Positions 25,204 to 36,483 of a stretch of 64,000 bases of DNA are shown here, one piece after another. Position numbers and translations under genes: made by a program. Position 1 is the stretch's first letter. Each line of letters begins with the position of its first letter. The notes beneath the pieces are model-generated. The model saw nothing but the letters and a program-made list of their open reading frames with translations, was not told the DNA's origin and did not search any database. The stretch is from Piper betle (lineage: Eukaryota > Streptophyta > Magnoliopsida > Piperales > Piperaceae), in the NCBI GenBank assembly GCA_033002965.1, contig JAURVB010013594.1, forward strand, positions 1-64,000. Reading direction: 5' to 3'.

Positions 25204-27280
25204 TGTCACGGGCCTGATTCAAGGACCCAAATTTTTCGCCCCTAACCAGTCCGCGCGGCGTATTCTCGACCCGAGAACACCAGCCTAACACCAAGAATGC
25301 AGCTTTGAAGAGACTACGGAAGCCTACACGCCAACACCAACCTGTGTTCGGCCAACCTCAACACCCCGAGGTTGCTGCCTTCAACCCTTCGCTCGATCAC
25401 CGTGTATTGGCACCGCACCAAACACCGACACAGTACTTCTGGCTACTGACACGCCTTGCCGATAGGCTGTTCTAGAAGTCAAACAGCACCCCACACAGCA
25501 CTGCCCGATCACCCAGCCAGCAACACGCCCTGGGTTCGTGCCGTCTGCCCTTGCTCGTCTCAACACCAGTCCCCGCAACTGGCTGCCTTGTAAACCTCGA
25601 CCGCGACCTTGGATACAGAAGTTCCCTGCCTAAAATGACAGCCAACAAGCAAACCACAGATTACGGGAAAACACTTCCCAACCTTATATCATTCACCCGA
25701 TCATAAGGATTTTACAAGCACTTGAACTCTCCTCTCAAGCACCTGCTCGGCTCGTGGACAGCCCCCACAGCCTCGCCCCAATGCACCCAAATACAAAGGC
25801 GCACACAGGAATTACTCCCCGAGTAATCCTATCCCCGATTGCCAACACCAGCAATCTAACAACGCGTACCTGGATTCCAGCAAGCCGATGGAGTTCCAGC
25901 GCTCACCACGAACACCGGCTGCAGCAACTCCACGCTTCTTTCTAACCAGCCGCACCACGCTGTTTTCTCACAAGAGAACACGCCTGGAATCTCAGGAACT
26001 CTCCTCCTCACCGGACTCGATTCCACTCTTGATCCACTCCCACGTTTCTCCTTGATCTGGCCTCTCAATCTTTCGATCTCTCCTCAATCTCCTGATCTCC
26101 TGATCTCCAGATCTCTCGAGCAACCAATCCGGACTCGATCTCTCCTGATCCACCGACCTCCAGAGACTCGATCCTCCTCCGAGAGTCCTCCTCTCTGAGT
26201 TCCGACTCTGAACTCAAGAGTCTTCTTCTCCCAGTTTTTCCAGCATAACCCCCGTGCACATATATGCACCACGTCCTTCTGATTTCAGATAACTCCGGAT
26301 ATTTGCCAGCATCTCTATCCACAAAGATCTACAATCCCCACAGTATCCAGCAACCTAGCAGCACACCACGTCCAGGTTCTTCCCAACGGCCTTGTGGTTA
26401 TCATCAGAAGTTTGTTGCAGCCTCCACGTCTGGATATGGATCATATCTTCCACCAAGATACACCCCCAGCAACGTCCATGGATGTTTATCACAAACCCCT
26501 TTGGCTGCACCGCTGGTCATCCCGTCGCGCCCACCGGCTCGACTCCAGCACCGTCCAGACATGGCTCAACCTCCCGCAGCAATTCACCGACCAACTGCCA
26601 GCAATGGTCCACCACCATCGCCCTGAACCAGCACCACCGCTCGTGCATGCCCATGCACTGTTGCGTCCACCAGCATCTGCTCGCGCGCGCGTCTGCGCGC
26701 ACACCCGCGCGCACCCACTCGCGCGAACAGCAGCACGCGCCATCGCGCGCCACGCGCACCATCGCCTGCCCATGCGCTCGCGCAGCAGCGCGCCTGTCGC
26801 TCCTTACGCGCACAGCAGCGCGCACGACCGCGCGCTCGCCCGCTACAGTGCTCGGTACTGCTCCAGAACACAGTTCCGCAATTTTGCTCGGTACTAGGGA
26901 CTGCTCGGCTCCCTGTGCTGCGTCCTCGGCTCGGTAGCCTGCTCGGTCCACGGTTGCACCAGAACCTCACCCTGCCGACCCAAACAGCGGTCAGCAGCAA
27001 CCTGAGGTTTCTTCCTGGACTCGGCCACATGCTCGATACACCCAATACCGACCCATGTGCCGACACCACTGTTGTAACTCGACGCCATGCTCCATAGCCA
27101 TGCTCGATCACACAGCAGCTCGTGCACCTCGGTTTGCAACCTGCAACTCAACACGGGTTAGCCTCCGTATGTTGTTTCCACCACTCGGATAGCCACTGCT
27201 ACCCCATCATGGACGCGGGACACCTAGGGACAACACCCAAACCCTAGTTCCCGGCACGCCCATGAATCACGTCTGTGACA
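25204..27280. mobile_element. Solo LTR, family V
   Basis: 2077 bp with ends TGTCACGGGCC and TCTGTGACA, flanked by perfect 5-bp TSDs GTAGC (25199-25203 and 27281-27285). It is GC-rich, unlike its surroundings. The segment 26680-26850 is dominated by alternating CG/CA dinucleotides. On the minus strand a TATA-like CATATATG (about 26263) precedes a GA-rich stretch, which hints that the LTR reads on the minus strand. Open frames inside (Pro/Ser/Thr/Arg rich) lack domains and overlap on both strands, so none is called. Confidence 0.9.
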
Positions 27281-27285
27281 GTAGC

Positions 27286-28255
27286 CATGGTAGTACAAAC
27301 CCTTAGGACTCAAAATAGAACCAACCACCTTATCCTCCTAGGCATGTTAGCCCTAGTCAGCCCACAGTGAGATGACGTCTAATTGACCAAGAGCCCCACC
27401 ACCATCCAAGGAGTGCAGTGCCCCAGTATTTGCTAGTCGTCGTAGTACTAGTAGTCGCTAGATTGAGAGGGATGCAGCCATCGTCCGACTGGAAGAGCTA
27501 CAGATGCAAAGGCAACAAAATTAGGAGGAATTTAAGAGAGAACTCAGACAAATAGCCCTATTAGTGTCTTGAATAGAAAAGAAGCCAGTAGTGGACGATG
27601 AGGTGCTAGGGGAGTGAGCTTTCCCCATGGGCCATCCGCCACCACCTCCTCCTCCATCTATGGATCAAGGAACCATTCATATGACAGCTCCTTTGATTGC
27701 CCCTATTGAGATAGGGATGGGTACAGGTGGTAGTGGCGCCGTTGGAGTTGGTAGTGCCTCAGCAAGGATGATATCGTCGTCTTTTTAGTTCGTGTTCGGG
27801 GAAGGATTAGACAAATCAGCAGATGCAAGGAATCTTGGACTTTGGCAGTATGAGCGCTTTGTGAAAAATGGAGGGCGCTCATTTTTGTGAAGCTAGATGC
27901 AGAAGGAGCTTTTATATGGACTTCATCAATTATTGGAGTAGTCGGGAGTATGGCATACCTGATGGAGTGCCATATACAGATTATCACAGGGGCTTTTTAG
28001 GATGAGGCTAGGATATGGTGGGATTTTGTCATGGGCTCTACTTTTATCGACAAGCAACCACAAGACGTTACTTGGGATGAATTCAGGGCAAAGTTTGATG
28101 GGAAGTACTTTCCCCCGATGTCAAAACAATGAAAGAAAGGAGGTTCCGAACGCTTAGGCAAGGACTCATGATTCTAGTGTAGTATAAGGCCAAATTCAGA
28201 TGGAGAGGTTTGTACTGGACTTTGTACCAACCAATCAACATAGAGTCGAGCGCTT
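27286..28255 (+). pseudogene. Decayed gypsy gag of the element with 5' LTR at 19.4-25.0 kb
   Basis: After removing LTR V, the internal region continues from 25198. Frames interrupted by stops read a gag region: VRLEELQMQRQQ (27486); GLDKSADARNLGLWQYERFVK around 27810; then EARIWWDFVMGSTF and VTWDEFRAKFDGKYFP near 28000-28110, the retrotransposon gag core (the W-W ... F-KYFP pattern). Several stops and shifts (for example 27570 and 27789). No protease or reverse transcriptase follows; at about 28256 sequence switches to an LTR on the other strand. Confidence 0.7.
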
Positions 28256-29420
28256 CAAATATAAATGAAAGTATGAAAGTAAATAACTGCGCAGAGCTCA
28301 AGTGTGTGTATCATTTAGTTGTCCTCCTACCAAAGATGACTCAGAATCACGAAACCTACATATATAATAGGAAAAATGTCAGTAACGAGTGTTACTGATA
28401 TAGAAATAACTAATAGTCAAACTTGCACAGGAGAGCTGACCCTCCTTTTAAATAAAACATTTATATACTCCTTAACAGAGTCTCTTATAAGGGCACTAAT
28501 TAGGAGTCATCGACCTCGCGCGACAGCATCCCCTTTCTATCTCATCTAATGCCTCAACAACTTTATAAACTATCCCTTACGCAGGAACATCAATTTCCTT
28601 TCCTTTTCCTTTAGCCTTCTCTATCCTTCGTATCACTCTTGGCCCTAAGCACATAGACCAATTACTCTTAGACATGTGCCTTCAGTACCCTTTGAATCCA
28701 CATGTCTAAACATGCGCTGCATTGCAGAATCAATAATCCTTCACACCTCGCCTAGTTTGAGGAACTCACAGGTGGAGTTGTTAGGATCCCTCAGGAATAG
28801 AATAGAGACTCAGCAAATCCAGAGCCCACTTTGACTAACCACGCTCTATCTTAAAGCATGGTTGTTGGTTTTCCCCTATTTCACATCTCACTAGAAAACT
28901 CAAGAAATTTATATATAGGTTTATGAAGGGATTTATATAATAGGCCCTAAGGCAATTTGCAGTGGATCTTATTTTTGAAATCAGACTTGAGGCATCTCAT
29001 CCTTGAGGGTTATTAATCACAAAAGTGAAATACATCTAATCGGCTTGTGTTAAGTGGGTAAGATAAAATAGCCACTTAACATGTCCTGTGATCTAGAAAT
29101 CAAATCAGCAATTGAGTATAGCGATAAAAATCAAGAAGAGTCCTAACGGACTTGTGGTCCAAGCTCCAAGCGTGATGTCTCATCTACGACGAGCTCGAAC
29201 TTCGAAACCTCTATCAAAACCCATTGCTAAATAAAATAATGACATCTCTATATGATGCATGCTCATTGTGTGTACTCACATCATCAGTACATTCTAATAA
29301 AGAAGACTGTTAAATAAACCTAAAATTAAGCATGCAGAATGCAAATAGAAACATAATAAATGAAATAACTAACAAATAAATACACTCATGAATAAATAGA
29401 TAAATAATTAATACCAGTTC
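28256..29420 (-). mobile_element. Mosaic LTR fragment (family II - I - II)
   Basis: 28256-28330 matches family II in reverse (compare 37848-37930). About 28340-29150 matches family I in reverse (compare 33750-34530, including 'ttgaggaactcacaggtgg' and the 'ccctcaggaat' block). 29155-29420 matches family II again (compare 38605-38880: 'tccaagctccaag', 'gacgagctcg', 'tctctatatgatg'). Both ends are truncated. It carries the family stem-loops at 28381-28399 and 28983-29012. Confidence 0.7.
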
Positions 29421-29503
29421 ACAAAGGTGAGTGAGTATCCTAACATGTAAAACTGATCACAGAAAACACATATAAACATAATGCCCAGTCACAAGGTGAT
29501 CAT

Positions 29504-29508
29504 ATTAT
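29504..29508. repeat. TSD of copia element, left
   Basis: ATTAT, identical to 32119-32123. Confidence 0.9.
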
Positions 29509-29793
29509 TGTTGGAGATATTCCCTTCCATGAGAAAGCATTCAATCACGTAGGAAGTCATGAAGACATGAAGATAATCTAAGAGATACCAGGATTCAATG
29601 AGAATTTGTGGAATATGAGAAAAGACTCATTGGTGAGGATTCCAACACTCAAGAAGTAGTATTTGAAGTTGGCTCTTCATTTCCAAGAGGTACGAAGAAT
29701 TTGAGTAGAATTGTGGAAGATGAGGAGTATTTGGTGTTTGGTTCTTCATATCTACAAGGTTAGTTGTATCGTGGAGAAGATTGAACGTCTTGT

Positions 29794-30998
29794 TTGCTTT
29801 TGACAAGATGCGCTGAGAAGAGTGCAACCAAATTTCTACTTCCTAGATTTGATGGAGGTAATTTTCCTATGTGGAAAGTGAAGAGTCATGACATATTAGT
29901 GAAAGATGGCTGTGCTGTTGCTCTTAAAGGCAAGGATCAGAAACCAGAAGGTATGACAGATGCACAATTTACTAAAAAAGATGAGATTGCGAAGGCTAAT
30001 ATTTTATTGGCCTCGGATGATAAGGTGTTATTCAATGTGCACACCGTTGATACAACGACAAAGGCTTTGTGGGATAGTCTTCACAGAATATATGAAAACA
30101 AGTCCTTAGAAAGTAAGATTTTTCTAGGACGCAATTGTATAATTTGAAGATGAAGGATGGGACTTCTATTCATGAACACTTAAATGTGTTTAATAGCTTG
30201 GTGAATGACCTGTTGGGAATAGGTGCAAAGGTTGACGAGGAAGAACAAGCCACCTTACTTCTCTATTCAATCTCGGACTCGTAGGATAATTTAATTATGA
30301 GTTTGAGCCATGTTTCTAAACTTGACTTAAACTCTGTTACAACATCACTCTTGTCAGGGGAGCTAGGAAGAAAGTCAACAATATCAACTTCATCTTTAGG
30401 GGAGCAAGCCTTGGTTTCTAAGGAGAGCAAGAGTGGGTTCAAGCAAACAAATAATGGAAGAAAGGTGGTAAGGTGCTTTTATTGTAACAAGGTTGGTCAC
30501 ATAAAAAGGTATTGCAGAAAATTAACATGGGATATGCAACATGACAAGGAGAAGGACCAAGAACAACAAAGTAAAGATGTCAATTCTATTGATTATGGAA
30601 ATGACTTTGTAGTTATTACTTCTTGTAATGATGGGTGCTTTCGTAAGACAAATAATTCAAGTTGGATTGTGGATTATGGAGCCTCTTTTCATGCAACATC
30701 ATGTAGAGAACTCTTCATTACCTATAAATCAGAAAATTTGGGTCTAGTGAATATGGGAAATGGTGACACATCACTTGTTGTTGGCATTGGAGATGTGCAT
30801 ATGGTGACTAGTTTGGGTCACAAATTATTTTTGAAGATTGTGAGATATATTTCAAGCTTGAGGGAAAATATATTGTCTTTGAGCAAGTCGGATGATCTTG
30901 GCCATAGTTCTCAATTTGCTAGAATAGTAAGGAAGTTATCCAAGGAGCACTTATCATTGCAAAAGGGGGAAAATGTGGCAGCTTGTACAAAACATTAG
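29794..30998 (+). pseudogene. Copia gag (UBN2-type) with zinc knuckle, broken
   Basis: First part (to about 30120) reads FLLPRFDGGNFPMWKVKSHD and ALWDSLHRIYENKS, the copia gag core. A frameshift near 30120 moves the frame to LYNLKMKDGTSIHEHLNVFN. A TAG near 30282 replaces the expected Trp before DNL. The second part encodes a complete CCHC knuckle, CFYCNKVGHIKRYC, then SWIVDYGASFHATS, which aligns with the protease DSGA motif with Ser changed to Tyr. The frame ends at 30998; only a few hundred bases of unrecognised sequence separate it from the 3' LTR. Confidence 0.85.
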
Positions 30999-31471
30999 TT
31001 TGATATGTCAAGAGTGGAAGTACTCTTGATGGGTCTACTAAGAAAGTATGACATCAACGGGTTGGTCATAGTGAGGTGGAAATGGAATTCTGTAATAAGT
31101 TTCTTGGTAATGATCATATTCATGATAGAAGAAAGGTTGATGTCAAGTTGGAAGATGAAAATGAGACATTTTCTGAAACCCAAGTGAATGGGTTAGTAAA
31201 GATATTTGAAGAGAAGATGATCCTAAATGATGAAAAGCAAGCTCATAATTCTTTGCCCAAGAGGGTGGGGAGATGTGCTAGAAGTTTCAATTAAGGGAGA
31301 TAGAGAACATTATACATGAGTCAGAGGGGAGATGTGTTGAAATATTTCCCTCCTCATGTGATGGTGGTTGACAAGCGGTCAACAATGGTGCATCAAGTTT
31401 GACTGGTGTTCAACAATGTTGCTAAGTAGAAGTTTTTTCAAGGCGTTTCTCATGGTCAAGAACAGGAGAAT

Positions 31472-32118
31472 TGTTGGAGATATTCCCTAGAAAGCATTCA
31501 ATCACATAGGAAGTCATGAAGACAAAGATAATCTAAGAGATACTAGGATTTGATAAGAAATTGTGGAATACGAGAAGAGACTCATTGGTGAGGATTCCAA
31601 TGCTCAAGAAGTAGTGTTTGGAGTTGGCTCTTCATTTCCAAGAGGTACGAAGAATTCAAGTAGAATTGTGGAAGATGAGGAGTATTTGGTGTTTGGCTCT
31701 TCGTATCCACGAAGTTGGTTGTATCTTGAGTATGTGTCTTTTTCTATATATATGTAGTTGTATTGTGAGGTAAAGAGAGATACATAGCTGAATTGAAGAG
31801 AGTATACAATTGAGAGTGTTGTTTTAATTGTGAATTGTGAGTTTTCCAATTGGATGTGTATCCTAGTTGGAAATTGTGGTCATTCCCAATTGGAGTGTGT
31901 TCCAGTTAGAGATTGTAAGTTGTTTCCAATTGGAGAGTATGTGAGGATTTCCCCATTGGAGTAATTTGTGTACTTATTATTGGTAATAGTGGATGGTTTA
32001 TTGTTTCCCTTATATTTTGAGGTTCCATATTAAATTATTGTGTATTTATTGACTCTTATTCATTACTTGTCAATGCATATTAAGGAGTATAGGGATTTTG
32101 TCTGTTAAAATCCCAACA
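31472..32118 (+). repeat. 3' LTR of copia element
   Basis: 647 bp, TGTTGGAGAT to TCCCAACA. It repeats 29509-29775 at its start with scattered differences, so the insertion is not recent. A TATA-like 'ctatatatatgtag' lies at about 31743. Confidence 0.9.
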
Positions 32119-32123
32119 ATTAT
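32119..32123. repeat. TSD of copia element, right
   Basis: ATTAT, identical to 29504-29508. It lies 58 bp downstream of the MAPR stop codon. Confidence 0.9.
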
Positions 32124-32181
32124 TACATCTCACTAAGGCAACCATAACACAATTATAGTAGGTAAAAAGGACAATAGTTGA

Positions 32182-32487
32182 TCAAAACTCCGCAAGGCAA
32201 CCGACAATAGTGTACTTAGCTTTGAACTTCTTCTCCCAGTCAGCGAGCACGCCAAGCTCCTTGTCGTCGAGGCCATCGAGGGAGCCACAGACGTCTTCGT
32301 CGTTCTTGCTTATCTTGGCAAGAGCATTGGAGGCGTCCTTGCCAGCGAACGTAGTGTAGGTGCCATAGGGGCCATAGAAGGACTTGCCGGCTGTGACGTC
32401 GAAGATGCGGCCCTTGATGGCAACATAGATGTGTTTGTCGCCGTGGGCTCCGTCAAAGGCCTTGAGCTGCTGCTCCATTATCTCCAT
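32182..32487 (-). CDS. Small MAPR-family steroid/heme-binding protein (cytochrome b5-like)
   Basis: Single exon, 101 residues. A cytochrome b5-like heme/steroid-binding fold fills it (about residues 4-98): IYVAIKGRIFDVTAGKSFYG, then YTTFAGKDASNALAKIS and LSVLADWE-like DWEKKFKAKY. This is the MAPR family; size and lack of a membrane anchor match the short soluble type (Arabidopsis 'probable steroid-binding protein 3', At2g24940) rather than membrane-anchored MSBP1/2. The family binds heme and sterols through conserved Tyr and Asp/Lys side chains and has been linked to steroid response. Start chosen at 32487; a second in-frame ATG follows at codon 4. GC-rich third positions contrast with the AT-rich flanks. 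Intact frame; a TATA box lies 74-81 bp upstream. Confidence 0.92.
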   Translation of the reverse strand: MEIMEQQLKAFDGAHGDKHIYVAIKGRIFDVTAGKSFYGPYGTYTTFAGKDASNALAKISKNDEDVCGSLDGLDDKELGVLADWEKKFKAKYTIVGCLAEF

Positions 32488-32525
32488 GGTTTGTGGCTGT
32501 CTTTCTTTTCTTTCTTCTCCCTGTG

Positions 32526-32680
32526 AAAAATGGGTCTCACTCTTCTCTCTCCATTATTAGTTTTATATGCAAAGGAATTTACCATTAAATAGTATAATAA
32601 CAAGGTAATTTACTCTCTTTTTTGTAATTTATAATCATACAGCGACAAACTATGGAGAGAAAAAAGTGAGACCCATTTTT
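32526..32680. mobile_element. MITE-like inverted repeat in MAPR promoter
   Basis: Arms 32526-32554 and 32652-32680 (29 nt) are reverse complements except for two positions; each carries the core GGGTCTCACT or its complement. The spacer of 97 bp is AT-rich with no coding capacity. The total of 155 bp fits a small non-autonomous DNA element. The left arm overlaps the MAPR leader and the spacer contains its TATA box. TSDs are unclear. Confidence 0.6.
32561..32568 (-). promoter_or_regulatory. TATA box of MAPR gene
   Basis: ATATAAAA on the minus strand, within CATATAAAACTAAT, 74-81 bp upstream of the ATG at 32487. It is the only clear TATA element between the start codon and 32640. Confidence 0.6.
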
Positions 32681-33027
32681 GTAAATTATATATATAGCAA
32701 ACTTGATAAATATAAATATTAAAAAAAATAAAAAATAAAAAATATCTAAATCAGTAAATCAATTTTAAGCATTAGGAACAACAAAAAAATAAATTATTTT
32801 TTATGTAAAAAAAATTCATGAATAAGTGTGTGTTTTATTGAATTAGAAAAAGTTACCAGAGAACTGTGTTTCTATTTAAAGAATTATGTGATTGAAGAAA
32901 TTTTATTTCGAAAAAAATCCATAATCTATAATTTATAATAATATATAAAATTGAAGACTTTTAGCCTCATATTGCCAAGTGTCTTATACCTATTTTACAA
33001 TATTACTCTTATTTCATATTAACAAAA
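32681..33027. other. AT-rich upstream flank of MAPR gene
   Basis: A/T-rich with poly-A runs. No frame, repeat end or RNA gene recognised. Confidence 0.5.
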
Positions 33028-33032
33028 GTATT

Positions 33033-35516
33033 TGTAACACCCCAAATCTAGTTCATGCTCGGAAATCGAACTGGAACGTCACTTGTCTCGGTTAGGTCGG
33101 CTAACCTCGAATCCAATCCTGCAGATCTACTCTCTGCATTTTGAGACAAAAAATGTATATCGCTATGCATTGATGAATGTAAAAAGTAAACCTAACATGC
33201 TATTACATAGATGACATGTCAACTAATTCACATACCAAATAATTACGACAAAAATCGATAAAAATTTGTAAAAAAGACGATTGAGTTTCCCCTAAAAGTA
33301 CAATTAAGGGTCACCTTGTCAAATCAACGTGTATACTTATATAAATAATTAATAAAACATTCACACAACAAATTCATTCAACTATATAATTCATTTTTGT
33401 ATTTAGTCTCGAATCAATTGCTAATTTACCTTCATCTTACCTAACTGAACTGGGTCTTCACCCATATATAAATTCTATTCATATTTCTCATTAATTCTGA
33501 GTCTTGACTTATTTATTGTACTTATTCAATGTCTAAACATATTTATTAACATGTCATCGCTAGCAATCTTTCTACTGCAACATATATCATATCACACCAC
33601 ATCATCATGCATTGCATTTCATTGCATCATCCTCAAAATATTAAACATGCTATCACTGACAAGTGTGTATGCAAAAGACATCACTGCTATTCCGTCCAGG
33701 CTGGCTCATCCTACTCATGATCATCACCTACATATATTATAAAAACACGTTAGTAACGAGTGTTGCTGGTCAAAAATATAACTAATATCGAACTGGCCAT
33801 GAGAGAAAACTCTCATATGAAAGAAAACATTCATATACTTCTCGTGAACTCTCTGAAGGACACCTACTAAGGAGCCACTGGGCTGCAGACCCGGTAGCAT
33901 CCTGAACTGACTGCTCTACTGTTGTTGATGCCTCTCTCAGCATTTTCTCATTTCATTTTCGGTCCCTCGAGACTACTAGTATATCCTAAGACCTCTCCTT
34001 ACCTCCATAATTCTCCTGGCCTTTAGCATGAAGATCTAGTACTCTCAGACAGTCACTTTTAGTACCCTTTAAACCACAAGTCCGGACATGTACTGTACTA
34101 AACAGCACCCGTAAACCTCCACGTTTCTCCGAGTGTGAGGAACTCAAAATGGGAGTTGTCAGGACCCCTCAGGATTGGAACAGCCCGCTCACTAATCCGG
34201 AGCCCACTTTGACTGACACGTGCACCCGCTCATGGTAAGTACGAGTTGGTTTTCCTATCTCTTGTCTCATTGAAAACTCGATGAAACTATACATAGGTCT
34301 AGGAAGAGATTTATATAATAGGCCCAAAGGCAACTTGTGGTGGATTTGTTTTCGAAATCATACGCGAGGGATCTTATCCTCGAGGGTTACTAATCTGGAA
34401 AACTGGTTGATTAAATGACCTGAGTTAATTGGGATCCGATAAAGCTCTACTTAACACATCTTGCAAGTAATAAAACAGTACACAATAGAATAGAGCGTAA
34501 AATAGAAAACGAGTCCTAACGGACCTAATAGAAGCTCTCAGCGTGTCCTTGAACCTAGGTGGTGAGGTCCTACTCCGTACCTATATATCAAGACTAAATA
34601 CTAATGCCCAGGATAATGCATGAATGTTACACTCTTCATCAATCCATAGAAGACAACATCTATTTACATGCATTTAAATTCAAACTCTAATTCATTATTA
34701 TTATCCGTTAACATGCATTTAAATTTAAACCAACACCTATTTACTATCACAGCAAAATTATAAAAGAATCAAATAAAATTGGATAAAATTCTATACCTAA
34801 TCATCAATCACACGGCGACGGCAACAAGGTTGTGGCCGGCTCGAGTAAGGATCATGGGGAAGAGGAAATGAAGAAAAGAAGGAAGTTGGGTGAGGAGGTT
34901 GGTGGTAGCTGGATGATGATAGTGGGAGAGGTGTGGAATAAATAAATGTTAGGGGGGAAGAAAACGAGTGGTCAGTGAGAAAAACGAATGGTTGGTGAGA
35001 AAAGCAAATGGTCAGTGAGAAAAACGAATAGTCAATGAGAAAAATTAATAGTCAGTGAGAAAAATGAATGGTGGCCTCATGATTAAAATTTGACTCGACT
35101 CTAACTCTAGAAAAATAAAACGAATTTGTAATAATTATAAAAAATCTAAAAAACATAGAGAAAAATCCCATAAAACATAATACACAGAATATTATAATGA
35201 CATGAACTATAACTAATAACCCACCCAAACTACCTGTAATGTGTCCTAATGCGTTATTTGACCTTAAAATAATTCTACGTTATAGTTAAAATAAATAAAG
35301 AAAAATCTAGTGTACTCTCATATACTCTGATAACTCATTCTGCTGCTGCCTTACTATCGTTATCATCATATGCTTAGGCACACATAACTCTCATGGTTCA
35401 TAACACAAGATAGGCCTCAGCTAGATACACGTGTTCTGAAATTGACCGGATTGAAAATAATGGTCGAACTGTCCAGTTCAAACTATAAAACCATGTGTCT
35501 AATCACCAGTTTTATA
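33033..35516 (-). mobile_element. Family I solo LTR, minisatellite subtype
   Basis: 2484 bp; left end TGTAACACCCC, right end GTTTTATA (CA changed to TA). Perfect 5-bp TSD GTATT at 33028-33032 and 35517-35521. It carries the family stem-loops in reverse (33750, 34366) and the 'ttgtacttttagggg'-type block (33285). In place of the GC-rich leader it has a 20-bp tandem repeat at 34958-35080. No internal domain. Confidence 0.9.
34958..35080. repeat. 20-bp minisatellite inside family I LTR
   Basis: Six or so copies of a unit close to GTCAGTGAGAAAAACGAATG. The same repeat, on the other strand, lies at the equivalent place of the LTR at 45791. Confidence 0.85.
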
Positions 35517-35521
35517 GTATT

Positions 35522-36483
35522 AGTTTTGTATTAAAGTTCATTTAATTGAAGTATGTTATGTATCTTCTAACTATTTTACAATATTATCCATTATTTCCTT
35601 TTCATAAGATCAAATTAAATTACAAATTTACTGTTTTATTTTTACGATTAGAAATAAAAAATCTAAATCATCTAAAGCTGAACTTTATAATCATATTAGC
35701 TGGAAGGCGTTCGAACAAATTATCACTCTATAAGAAAAATGTACAATAGATTATACAAGAAACAAGTACTTAAAAGTATATAAAAATATGAGGTGAGAGA
35801 TTTTAAGATGATATATAAATGTTATACTTGTAGTAGGAAGAGGTTAGAGAGTTTAGGAAAGAATTGTTATATTATATCTATAATTGGAATAATAACTAAA
35901 ATCTAATGTGAGCCGTTCATATAATCTAATGGTTTAGATTAAACTTTATCTATAAAACATTCGAAGTTCAATAAAGATTATCAAAAAGTGTGGGAGAGAC
36001 ATGTGGTCAAAGACTACTTTATTTTATTATATTAATTACCTCGATAGATCTAGATAAACATATAGAATATTAGAGATACATAAGAATAGTAATTATAAAT
36101 TTAGAAGTAAAAAATAAAAAATTAAGTAAAAAATAAAAATTGTTGTTGTAATTCTGAAAATTAAAAATTAGAAAATACTTTTTATGATAGACATTATTAT
36201 TATACTATACAAAAGAAGACTCACTTTTGTTTGCCACGTGTCTTCTATTATCACATGCCCTTTATTAATTAGCCTAATTTTTTATTTACTTTTATTATTA
36301 TTTTATAATTTACCATTTCTTATTAGGAAAGTTTGCTGTTATTTTTTATTGTCACATGCCCCTTATCAATTCAACTAAATTTCTACATATCTATTATTTT
36401 TATTTTACAATTTTATCATTTCTAATTCGGAAAGTCTGTATAATGTATTCTCAACTGTTGATGTAATCTAGTCTAATGGTTTA
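35522..36483. other. AT-rich intergenic stretch with a tandem duplication
   Basis: No gene found. 36248-36333 is repeated at 36349-36435 (period about 102 bp; shared 'tcacatgcccttat', 'tttaccatttct' and 'ggaaagt' motifs) with substantial divergence. 'attttacaatatta' at 35572 also occurs at 32991, on the other side of the LTR insertion. Confidence 0.55.

Larger units (their letters stand above)
29509..32118 (+). mobile_element. Decayed non-autonomous Ty1/copia element
   Basis: 2610 bp flanked by perfect TSDs ATTAT. 3' LTR 31472-32118 (647 bp) starts TGTTGGAGAT and ends TCCCAACA, with matching 6-bp inverted termini TGTTGG/CCAACA. The 5' LTR is only 29509 to about 29775: the first 265 bp match the 3' LTR, and its 3' part plus the primer-binding site are missing. 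The internal domain keeps gag and a zinc knuckle but lacks integrase, reverse transcriptase and RNase H. It could not move by itself. Confidence 0.9.

Noticed and set aside
26264..27154. Frames of 120-181 codons on both strands
   Set aside because: Inside solo LTR V. High GC and few stops explain them; no domain, signal peptide or start context supports a gene.
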